A stretch of 64,000 nt of DNA from NCBI GenBank assembly GCA_050251195.1, contig JBFWNG010000013.1, forward strand, positions 1 to 64,000, written 5' to 3'. Numbering within the stretch: position 1 is the stretch's first letter; every line of letters starts with the position of its first letter. Below, piece by piece: positions 26,083 through 34,002 of the stretch. A program made the translations under genes and the position numbers. Origin of the DNA: JBFWNG01 sp050251195. Its GTDB lineage: Bacteria; Bdellovibrionota_B; Oligoflexia; Oligoflexales; Oligoflexaceae. Under the pieces are notes generated by a model. That model was not told the origin of the DNA. It saw only the letters and a program-made list of their open reading frames with translations, and made no database searches.

Positions 26083-27957
26083 TCAGGATGGCGATTTAGA
26101 TGGCTCTGGACTGCCGCCAAACCTTCCAAGCAAGCTTGCCGACCGTTCGATGAACGCTTTCATATCGTCGCGCGAGAGTTTGCCGTGTTGGAGATTGGCG
26201 AGGTCGTAGATGTGTTCAACGACAAGCTGGATTTGGTCCTCGTCGATGATGATCTTTTGTGTCAAAGCCAAGAGGTTCTTAACGGCGGTCGAGTTCGGGT
26301 TGACAAGTAACGTCTGTTTAGCGTCGAGGTCCTTTTGTGCGAGAGCCGCATAAAGAGGATTTGCGGCGCTCATCTCCTTGATTCGACGCATGGATTCGTC
26401 GGCAATTATCATAGCCGGGATCTTTTCCGACTTAATGGATTCTATTCGGACTGCGATGTTCTTGTTGGGAAGGTATTTTTGAAACAGTGTTTCGAGGCGT
26501 TCCTTGTTTGTCTTTTGGTCCTTAGGGTCGATAATCTTTGATTCGCTCGTTGCATCGACGAGGTGGGTGAGAACATCGGCATCGATGCGCTGGAATTTGT
26601 ATTTTCCCGACGAGTTCATCTCGAGATGCGGAATAAAGTGTTGGTCAATTAAGGAATTGGTGACGACGGCTTCGATACCGTTTTCGCTGAGCAATGACAG
26701 ATAACTTGATTGCAAGGTGTCGTCACTTGCATAGATAATACGGCCGTCAGTCTTGTCCTTCATCCTTTCAAGATAATCGTCGAGCGTGATGAACTTGTCG
26801 TCGGATGATTTAAAGAGCAGGTGTTCCTTTAGGCGGTCGAAGAACTTCTGGTCGCGCATCATTCCGTATTTGACGAAGCCGTGGATGTCGTCCCAGTATT
26901 TCTCAAAGTTTTCCTTTTCGGTTTTCGCCATGCCGGTCAGACGATCTGCAACTTTCTTAACGATATGGTCGCGGATCTTGATCGCTTGAGGTTCATTTTG
27001 CAAGTAGCTTCGCGATACGTTGAGGGGCAGGTCTGGACAGTCGATGACGCCTTTGAGCAGCGTTAGGAAGTCAGGTAAAAGCTCTTTGGGATTATCGGCA
27101 ACATACACTTGGTTGCAATAAAGTTTCACCTCTCCAGAGGAGGCGTCGAGTTCATGCTTTAGTTGAGGGAAGAAGAGTATTCCGCGAAGTTTAAACGGAT
27201 AGTCAACGTTGAGGTGGATCCAGAATAACGGCTCTCTCGCGAATGGAAAGAGTTTGGAGAAAAATTGTTTATAGTCTTCGTCCTTAAGAGACGAGGGGTT
27301 CTGTGTCCATAACGGTTTGGTATCATTGACTTGAGATTCGCCGAGGTAGATGGGATAACGGATGAATGCGCAATATTTTTGAAGGATTTGGCGGATCGTT
27401 CCCGGCTCGAGCATTTCTTTGCTGTCGTCGGAAATATGAAGCGTTATCGTTGTGCCAATGTCCTTCCGTTGCGAAGGAGAAAGTTCGAATTCTGTCGAAC
27501 CGTCGCAGCTCCAGTGAATGGCTTCGGCGCCGGTTTGGTACGACAACGAATCAATTTCGACTTTCTTTGCGACCATGAAAGTCGAATAAAATCCCAGGCC
27601 AAAGTGGCCGATAACTTGTTCCTTGTCGTCCTTGCCTTGGTATTTTTCGATGAAATCCTTAACGCCCGAGAAGGCGACTTGGTTGATGTATTTTTTGATT
27701 TCGTCCGCAGTGAGGCCAATTCCGGTGTCTGTAATGGATAGCGTGCCTTTGTCTTTGTCGCAAACAATGGTTACTTTGGCATCAGGAATGTCTTTGGCGC
27801 ACTCGCCCATAAGGGAAAGCTTTTCTAGTTTGTAGATAGCATCGCAGGCATTCGAAACAAGTTCGCGCAGGAAGATCTCTTTTTCGGAGTACAGCCACTT
27901 CTTGATGATGGGGAGAATGTTTTCGGTATGTATGGAAATATGTCCGGTTTCTTTCAT
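26083..27957 (-). CDS. htpG: Molecular chaperone HtpG (Hsp90)
   Basis: A 624-residue cytosolic ATP-dependent chaperone with normal family length. The GHKL ATPase domain shows FLRELVSNACDAIYKL (helix with the essential Glu/Asn), DTGIGL and GHFGLGFYSTFMVA. The middle domain has the client-contact segment VNVSRS-like LPLNVSRSYLQN. It helps newly made or stressed client proteins mature. The stop codon falls inside a CATCCTGAG that matches one end of the dispersed palindromic repeat; the short tail GSPEPSKSPS is family-atypical. A GGAGTAAGG region precedes the ATG. It appears monocistronic. Confidence 0.97.
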   Translation of the reverse strand: MKETGHISIHTENILPIIKKWLYSEKEIFLRELVSNACDAIYKLEKLSLMGECAKDIPDAKVTIVCDKDKGTLSITDTGIGLTADEIKKYINQVAFSGVKDFIEKYQGKDDKEQVIGHFGLGFYSTFMVAKKVEIDSLSYQTGAEAIHWSCDGSTEFELSPSQRKDIGTTITLHISDDSKEMLEPGTIRQILQKYCAFIRYPIYLGESQVNDTKPLWTQNPSSLKDEDYKQFFSKLFPFAREPLFWIHLNVDYPFKLRGILFFPQLKHELDASSGEVKLYCNQVYVADNPKELLPDFLTLLKGVIDCPDLPLNVSRSYLQNEPQAIKIRDHIVKKVADRLTGMAKTEKENFEKYWDDIHGFVKYGMMRDQKFFDRLKEHLLFKSSDDKFITLDDYLERMKDKTDGRIIYASDDTLQSSYLSLLSENGIEAVVTNSLIDQHFIPHLEMNSSGKYKFQRIDADVLTHLVDATSESKIIDPKDQKTNKERLETLFQKYLPNKNIAVRIESIKSEKIPAMIIADESMRRIKEMSAANPLYAALAQKDLDAKQTLLVNPNSTAVKNLLALTQKIIIDEDQIQLVVEHIYDLANLQHGKLSRDDMKAFIERSASLLGRFGGSPEPSKSPS

Positions 27958-28079
27958 GGTCGCCTTACTCCAAGAACAAGTGATCTTTAATTTTATGTAA
28001 TGCTTAACTTGCGAACGTCAAGAGGGCAGTTCTATGGATTTTTGAGCGATATTTCAAGAAGAAATGTAAGGACTCAGAG

Positions 28080-28982
28080 CTAGTCTAAGTCCCTTCGAGC
28101 GCGGTAAGTGGCCGATAGTTCTAGCCCCGGTGTCGGGATTAAGTTGAGTGGTTTTTCTTGTGGTTTTGGCAAGTTGAGATCCGAAGCGAGCCCCAACGCG
28201 CGCATGAGCTGGATGACGAGAAACGTTAGATCGAGCTCCCACCAGCGCAAACCGTGGCGCGCAAGTTTAGGCGCCGCGTGATGATTGTTGTGCCAGCCTT
28301 CGCCTAGAGCGAATATTCCGACCCACCACAGATTGGTAGCGAGATCGTCCTTCAGCTTGTGGGTGCGGTATCCCCATTTATGAGTGGCGCTGTTGACGGC
28401 CCAGGTGATGTGATAAACTGCCACTAAGCGTACAAAGACCCCCCAGACTACTCCGGGCCATCCGGCAGCTAGGTACATGAGTATGCCGATAAGGATCTGA
28501 ACCGCAACGACGACAAGCGGATTGCTTATAAAGACGAGGAAAGGATCGCGGTGGAGGTCTCTGGTAAATGCTCGAATCTGCTTTAAATCGTCAAACTGCG
28601 GACGCTTTACGGTCATCCAAAGAAGATGGCTGTGCCAAAAGCCCTTGCTGGCGTCATGCGGATCCCCAATGGTATCGGAGTGCGCATGATGCATGCGGTG
28701 GTGCCCCACCCATTCTATAAGTGTACCTTGCATCGCCGTCGTGCCAAGCACGGCGAGAGCATATTCCACAGGTTTGGGCGCGCGAAACGCCTTATGTGTA
28801 AAATACCGGTGAAATCCGAGAGTAATGCCAAGGGCAGTAAAAAAATACAGAACGCCAAACCATATAAATGCTTCCGTTGAGTAGTACCATACTCCAAAAC
28901 AGGCACCAGAATGGATAAGCAGCATGCTAATAATAGTAAACCAGGCATACTTTTGGACGCTGCCGTTTTTCGCCGAACTCAT
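28080..28982 (-). CDS. Membrane fatty-acid (acyl-CoA) desaturase
   Basis: A 300-residue integral membrane di-iron desaturase. The three histidine boxes are intact: HRYFTH (58-63), HRMHH (95-99) and HNNHH (231-235), with at least four hydrophobic segments between them. The family introduces a double bond, usually at delta-9, into acyl chains to control membrane fluidity. GDPHDASKGFWHSHLLWM after the second box is typical of bacterial stearoyl-CoA delta-9 desaturases. Electron donor genes are not nearby. It sits between htpG and a LOG-family gene on the same strand, with gaps of about 80-120 bases, so it is probably transcribed alone. Confidence 0.93.
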   Translation of the reverse strand: MSSAKNGSVQKYAWFTIISMLLIHSGACFGVWYYSTEAFIWFGVLYFFTALGITLGFHRYFTHKAFRAPKPVEYALAVLGTTAMQGTLIEWVGHHRMHHAHSDTIGDPHDASKGFWHSHLLWMTVKRPQFDDLKQIRAFTRDLHRDPFLVFISNPLVVVAVQILIGILMYLAAGWPGVVWGVFVRLVAVYHITWAVNSATHKWGYRTHKLKDDLATNLWWVGIFALGEGWHNNHHAAPKLARHGLRWWELDLTFLVIQLMRALGLASDLNLPKPQEKPLNLIPTPGLELSATYRARRDLD

Positions 28983-29064
28983 AGTGTCTCCCTAGATATT
29001 CAGCTTAATTATCGGGGGAGTTTGGTAAACGCGGTGTCAAAGGATTGTAAAAGAATTGTAAAAG

Positions 29065-29766
29065 CTAGGTGGGGGAGTCGGTCCGTGCCTTGGCTTTTAG
29101 TGATTGGAACTGCTTGATAGCCGGGTCGAGGTGCTTAATCACCTCGTCAACGGAATCCACGACAACAATGGACTCGAGGTCTTTAGCGTCGAGAAGAGCA
29201 GACTTCAGCGGCACTTCATCAAGCCACTTGAGTAAGTCTTTCCAGAAGTCCTTTCCCAACAGGATGGTCGGGCGTCGCGTGATATGGCCCACTTGCATCA
29301 ACTGCCAAGTGTAGAAAAGTTCGAGGAGAGTACCAATTCCGCCCGGTGTGACGACAACGGCGTGGCTAATGCGCATGAATTCGTCAAGTCTCGAGGAGAA
29401 ACGGCGGTGCTGGTATTTTACGTCGAGATGGGAATTGGCGTCGGCCTCGTAAGGTAAGTCGATGGGTAACCCAAATGAACGGCTTTGATTGGATCCTGTT
29501 TTGGCGCCGAGATTTGCGGCTTCCATAAGTCCGGGTCCTCCCCCGGTTACGATATCCACGCCGCGGCTTGCAAGCGCAAAGGCGAGGTCGTGCACAATCT
29601 TATAATAGGTGGAATTTGGTTTGATACGCGCCGAGCCAAAAATGCTGACTCGATAGAATTCCAGGCCCATTTCTGTGACCATGGTATCAAGGTCAGCCAC
29701 GATGTCATTGAGCTGTTGGATTTTCTTACTTAAAAACTTACGTATTTTCGCTTCTTTTATCGCCAA
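29065..29766 (-). CDS. LOG family protein (TIGR00730 type)
   Basis: A 233-residue cytoplasmic protein with a Rossmann-like fold. Visible family motifs are SIFGSARI, VTGGGPGLMEAANLGA (about residues 75-90) and PGGIGTLLELFYTWQL (about 143-158). These are the PGGxGTxxE and GGGxGxM signatures of LOG/YvdD/'lysine decarboxylase-like' proteins. Characterised members hydrolyse nucleoside monophosphates such as cytokinin ribosides and AMP to base and ribose phosphate; they are not lysine decarboxylases. The exact substrate here is unknown. It is divergent from the GspC-like gene and has its own short gap to the desaturase. Confidence 0.9.
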   Translation of the reverse strand: MAIKEAKIRKFLSKKIQQLNDIVADLDTMVTEMGLEFYRVSIFGSARIKPNSTYYKIVHDLAFALASRGVDIVTGGGPGLMEAANLGAKTGSNQSRSFGLPIDLPYEADANSHLDVKYQHRRFSSRLDEFMRISHAVVVTPGGIGTLLELFYTWQLMQVGHITRRPTILLGKDFWKDLLKWLDEVPLKSALLDAKDLESIVVVDSVDEVIKHLDPAIKQFQSLKAKARTDSPT

Positions 29767-29900
29767 CAGGCAGCTCCTATTTTTAAGGGAAATTCGCGTT
29801 TTTTTGTCGTTTTCGAAAACGCGCCCATCATTCGCATGTAAATTTTATGTCCCGTTTGCCGAATAGAGCCTCGATAAGAGGATAGCGGAGTTTGAGAAGG

Positions 29901-30617
29901 ATGTTAAGGCCTAACATAATAATTTCGGCGTTGATAATCGTTTGGACCGCTATTGCCTTTGCGCAAGGGCAAAGCAACGTTAAGATGTCGAGCGGGAATG
30001 ACGTAGGCGTACTGATCATGGGTTCGATCGCCCATACGGACGCGGCTCAAACAGTTGTTCTCATCAAAGAAGCTAAAACAGGTAAGGTCCGAGCAGTTAA
30101 GAAAGGCTTCCTGGTTGCCGGCGAGTTTAAGGTTCTCGAAGCAACCGCTAAATATTTAATGCTCGAAAAGAAAACCGGCGAGAAGCACCTCGTGTATCAA
30201 AGCAGCTTCGCGGGAGAGTTTAAAGGCAATTCAATGCCCACGACTGCATCAAGTGACCTAGACTACTATTCAGAAGACGGTTTCGAACGTAAAGCCGGAA
30301 AAATTCGCATGACGGCAAGCTATAAAGACAACATGATCAACAACGATCTCTCAAAGATATTGATGCAAGCTTCGGCAATACCACATTACGTTGACGGACA
30401 AATCAAGGGCTTCCAACTTCTCCAAATCGATAAAGGAAGCATTTTTGACAACGCGGGCTTCAAGGACAATGACGTTATAATCTCAATTAACGGTTCAGTG
30501 CTTAACAACGTTTCCGCGACGATCAAGCTTTTGCATTCACTGAAAGCTGAGAACCACATTGAGGTTGAATTCGATCGAGGCGGCCAAATCTCTACTACCT
30601 CGGTGGAAGTGAATTAA
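29901..30617 (+). CDS. GspC-like protein: HR-type domain plus PDZ domain
   Basis: A protein of about 238 residues with an N-terminal signal/anchor (MLRPNIIISALIIVWTAIAFAQ). Residues 30-105 follow the homology region of type II secretion GspC: VGVLIMGSIAHTDAAQTVVLIKE, then a VKKGFLVAGEFKVLE turn and KYLMLEKKTGEKHLV. A C-terminal PDZ domain (about 150-235) has GFQLLQIDKGSIFDNAGFKDNDVIISINGSVL. In type II secretion, GspC links the inner-membrane platform to the GspD pore. No gspD-gspM genes occur here, so it may act elsewhere or be a PDZ protein of other use. The ATG at 29901 was chosen; an in-frame TTG at 29892 is an alternative. Confidence 0.78.
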   Translation: MLRPNIIISALIIVWTAIAFAQGQSNVKMSSGNDVGVLIMGSIAHTDAAQTVVLIKEAKTGKVRAVKKGFLVAGEFKVLEATAKYLMLEKKTGEKHLVYQSSFAGEFKGNSMPTTASSDLDYYSEDGFERKAGKIRMTASYKDNMINNDLSKILMQASAIPHYVDGQIKGFQLLQIDKGSIFDNAGFKDNDVIISINGSVLNNVSATIKLLHSLKAENHIEVEFDRGGQISTTSVEVN

Positions 30618-30704
30618 CCTCACCCTGTTTGATCTCAAAAAACCAGCTATGTAAATACCTTTGGCGCCCCTCCGTTTTTGGCAGAGGTCGTGTTCTTACC
30701 CGTA

Positions 30705-31550
30705 TCACTTTACATTGGGATTCTTTACGTAGCTTATTTGAGCGCTGAGCGGCAAAGCGCTGTGCTGGCAGTCGTTAGTGTTCACATCGCCAGTCACGGC
30801 AACAGAAAATTTGACAGAGTCTTTTCCGATAAGGTCGAAGCTTAATGGTGCAAGCTGATTTGACGTAACGCTAACTTGTAATGGGCTCGCTATCTCTTTA
30901 ACGACACAGGTACCGGCTCCGCCCACGCAGTATTCTGTTTTGTCATTTGGCAACAAGGCTGCGGTATACAGAATTTGATCGAAATCCCAGATGTACAATT
31001 CCCCAGCTTTATCGAATTCCATAATCGAAGGTCCGGCATCCGTCGCAAGTATGTACTTATCCATGATGAAGTAGAAATCATCATTATGCGTTAAATCGTT
31101 GGCTGCAGAAGTGATGGCAATATCGCAAAGAATTTCGTCCGTTGCTAGAGCTAAATTCTGTTCGTCAATTGCTCTCGCGGTTACTACGCCGGGCAGGGGG
31201 AAGCCATTAGGAGGGAGGAGAAAACCGCATCCTCCAGCACGAATCGGAAAATTAAGCGCCTCAATTCTTGTCAACTTTGTGCCTGCGCAAAGCGTTTTAA
31301 TGGCTTCGGCACTCAAAACAACAGGGGCGGGAACTGGCTGTGTCATGTCTTCGGAGGAAGACTCTGCGGGATCTTCGGCCGCCTCGTCGGCGGACGCAGT
31401 GTCGTCGGTTGACACATCTCCTTCTTCTGTTTGCAACTCCTCGTCACCAGCGATTTGTCCTTCTGAAGCAAAACTAGCTTCTGGCGGAGTAGGTGCTCTA
31501 TCACATCCCCACGCAAGAATAAGAAATATTGTGAATCGGGCTAGTTGCAT
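30705..31550 (-). CDS. Lipoprotein of unknown function
   Basis: A 281-residue lipoprotein (AWGC, Cys16) with an AGGGAA Shine-Dalgarno site. Residues 20-80 are acidic and rich in Ala, Glu, Ser and Thr, probably a disordered spacer. The C-terminal 200 residues have several cysteines (TLCAGTKL, RAGGCGF, EILCDIA, EYCVGGAGTC, NDCQHS) that could form disulfides. I do not recognise the domain. It is convergent with the GspC-like gene and 136 bases downstream of the operon that ends with the GATase-like gene. Confidence 0.72.
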   Translation of the reverse strand: MQLARFTIFLILAWGCDRAPTPPEASFASEGQIAGDEELQTEEGDVSTDDTASADEAAEDPAESSSEDMTQPVPAPVVLSAEAIKTLCAGTKLTRIEALNFPIRAGGCGFLLPPNGFPLPGVVTARAIDEQNLALATDEILCDIAITSAANDLTHNDDFYFIMDKYILATDAGPSIMEFDKAGELYIWDFDQILYTAALLPNDKTEYCVGGAGTCVVKEIASPLQVSVTSNQLAPLSFDLIGKDSVKFSVAVTGDVNTNDCQHSALPLSAQISYVKNPNVK

Positions 31551-31686
31551 GCAGTTCCCTTGATAATGCTGAACACTTCTTTTCGGAAGAAATCGTAAGA
31601 AATCGTAGGAATGGACTAAATCGTCCCTTATATTAGGGTGTTAAGTTACCGAAAAAGAGGCCACGTCCCGGAGACGCGCGCAGGGT

Positions 31687-34002
31687 CTACAATCTCGACT
31701 TTTTCAAATAAGTCAGGTGCTTCAGGCGTCGAATGATGACTTCCAAAGGCAAAAAGGCAAAAAGTGCGTAAATCCAACCTGAGTCTAACATCCAGTAATA
31801 GTTCTTCGCAGAATTGACTTGCGGGGGAAGCAGGGTGCTCATTTCGTCCGAAACGCTTCGCAACCAGTCATCAACGGCCGCAAAACCGTCAGGTTCGGGA
31901 AAGAAGAGCGGCGCTCCGGTGAGCTGGCCCAGTTGTTTGAGTTTTATTGTCGAAAAAGGTACGTCGGAATCTTTGTAGGTATTGGGGATGACGCCATAGA
32001 GACTTGCCCTTACGGAACCGAACGCCTTATGGTCAGCCGCGAAATCCACCTCGCAAAGAGAGCTTCCGTTTTTAGGCTTTGGCGCTTTTCCTGAAACGCG
32101 TCCCAAGATGTCGCTTTTGAGTTCGAGTACAAGATCTTTCGCAGGGATTTCTTCCCCGCACACTCTAAGATGCCACGATTTTTCTTTCGCCAAATATTTG
32201 AGGGCTGGTCCTTGCATAAACATTTCAAACGAAAGCGTCGAAGCGGAGTCGGGAACTAAGCTGAGGTTTTTGAGCATGATTGGCTTATTGATTTCCTCTC
32301 GAAGGAGCCATGAAATGGTCTTTGAGAAGAGCGCCGTATAAGCCGACTTAGACGATACTTGATCGGGATTAAGAGAAAGATTCCATAAATTGTCGGAAAA
32401 AAGCCACACGGCTCTTCCTTTGTCCGGGTAAGACGCTATAGCAAGCGGGAGCGACCCTCCGTTGTCAAGCTGCGCATTGAGTAACGGAGTGTACCCTCCC
32501 GGTTTGAGTTCGACATTTTCCATATGATGTATGCCGCTCATCTTCTTTTGCGAAGCGAGAGCCGGCTCTAGTATTTCGACGTCGTCGAAAATGCTTGCGA
32601 GCGCCCGTTCGTCCGGAGAAGGCTTGGCGAGATTGATTTGGTAGTTTAAGTTTTCGTCGTAATACGGTCCCTTGAGATCGAGCGTGTCTCTTTGCAAGGC
32701 TCCCAAAAAGTTTTGGTCAGCCGGCAAAGAACGCGGGCCCGAAGGACTATTGAAGGGAATTATTTCCGCGAGAGGTGATCCAATATAGTCACCTGGTTTG
32801 AGGGCGCGTGGTCCCCCCATGAAAAGAAGGCCTCCGCCGTTCTTGACAAAGTTCACTAGATTTTGCTGGTACTCGGGTTCGAGGAATTGATAAAGAGCAA
32901 AATTTTGCAGAATGATTACTTTGAAGTTGGTCAATTCCTGCGTGAAGAGCCGGTGCACTGGAAAAGGTATTAAGCTAAGTTCTCTTTCATTCACAAGTTG
33001 CAGATCCCCGGGATCGCGCAGGATGAAAAAACTGATGAGGTCGTACTTTGGCTCCGACTTGAGGTAGCGGCGTAAGAATCGTCCGTCCCAACTTGGGGCG
33101 CCAAGAAGATGAAGAATTCCTATCGTGTTCGGAAGAACCTCGACGCCCTTGTGCTTTATGTTGTCCCACACGACGGTTTCGAGATTAGTCGGCAAAGCTT
33201 TTACCGTGAGCAGATGTTGACCCTTTGCAAGACCGGGAATGGCGATACCAACTTCCAGTCGGTTTTCGCCCTGATTAAATGTGGTGTTGAGTGTCGTAAG
33301 TACCGTTGGTCCCGATAAAACCTGAAGCTGGACGGTCTCTTCGCTGAGGTCAAAAGACTCCCGATTTACCGATACTTCGAGATTAAGGGTTTTGTCAGCG
33401 AATGAGAACAACGGTCTGTCCGGAATCTCGATCCAGATATTATGGAAGCGCTGCGGCTTCAGGCCAATTATCGCCCCGCGGGTCTTTTGTTGAGACGTGA
33501 CGGCTATGTTCTCCAACGCATCGTCCCAAGGAATGTCTGGGCGAAAATCGCCGCCGTCCGTAATGATCATCCACGGTTCATTACCCGCGGAGTAGAGCCA
33601 CGGCTTTAAGATCGCGCTAAGCGGGGTATAGCCGTTCTCCACTTCGTCGCTTAACTCGCTTAGAAGGGTCTTCTTGGTGTAGCAACCTAGGTCAAGGCAT
33701 TCTTCATTGATCCGCTTTAAGGTAGCGTCAACTTGGTTGGTAAAGGATGTTCCCTCGTTTTCATTGGTCACGCTTTTGGAGTCGTCGACGAGCACATGAA
33801 TAGGGTTGCGAGCCAAGCTTCGGGGGCCGCTTTCTGTCACCGTTCGCGGAAATGCTGCCAGTATAAGAGGTGCGATCCACCCGATACGGCAGAGAGCGGA
33901 CAGCGCACCCCGGATCACACCCAGTTCATAGCACCATGATATGGACAGCAAGACAAAACTGCCAAACGCGAACCACAGCAGAAGTTGTAAATAATCTGTC
34001 AT
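31687..34002 (-). CDS. Membrane protein with vWA-like and GATase-like regions (MoxR operon)
   Basis: A 771-residue integral membrane protein. Two N-terminal hydrophobic helices are followed by a vWA-like strand HVLVDDSKSVTNENE. Further on lies a class-I glutamine-amidotransferase-like fold: FKVIILQNFALYQFLEPEYQQNLVNFVKNGGGLLFMGG, with no Cys at the usual nucleophile position. A final helix lies near the C-terminus (YYWMLDSGWIYALFAFLPL). Such proteins are often last in MoxR-DUF58-BatA-DUF4159 operons and are of unknown activity. It overlaps the upstream gene by 4 bases. It is likely part of a membrane assembly with the three genes before it. Confidence 0.78.
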   Translation of the reverse strand: MTDYLQLLLWFAFGSFVLLSISWCYELGVIRGALSALCRIGWIAPLILAAFPRTVTESGPRSLARNPIHVLVDDSKSVTNENEGTSFTNQVDATLKRINEECLDLGCYTKKTLLSELSDEVENGYTPLSAILKPWLYSAGNEPWMIITDGGDFRPDIPWDDALENIAVTSQQKTRGAIIGLKPQRFHNIWIEIPDRPLFSFADKTLNLEVSVNRESFDLSEETVQLQVLSGPTVLTTLNTTFNQGENRLEVGIAIPGLAKGQHLLTVKALPTNLETVVWDNIKHKGVEVLPNTIGILHLLGAPSWDGRFLRRYLKSEPKYDLISFFILRDPGDLQLVNERELSLIPFPVHRLFTQELTNFKVIILQNFALYQFLEPEYQQNLVNFVKNGGGLLFMGGPRALKPGDYIGSPLAEIIPFNSPSGPRSLPADQNFLGALQRDTLDLKGPYYDENLNYQINLAKPSPDERALASIFDDVEILEPALASQKKMSGIHHMENVELKPGGYTPLLNAQLDNGGSLPLAIASYPDKGRAVWLFSDNLWNLSLNPDQVSSKSAYTALFSKTISWLLREEINKPIMLKNLSLVPDSASTLSFEMFMQGPALKYLAKEKSWHLRVCGEEIPAKDLVLELKSDILGRVSGKAPKPKNGSSLCEVDFAADHKAFGSVRASLYGVIPNTYKDSDVPFSTIKLKQLGQLTGAPLFFPEPDGFAAVDDWLRSVSDEMSTLLPPQVNSAKNYYWMLDSGWIYALFAFLPLEVIIRRLKHLTYLKKSRL

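Noticed and set aside
29065..29766. Lysine decarboxylase annotation for the LOG-family gene
   Set aside because: The PGGxGTxxE signature belongs to nucleotide phosphoribohydrolases of the LOG family. The old decarboxylase name is a known mis-annotation.
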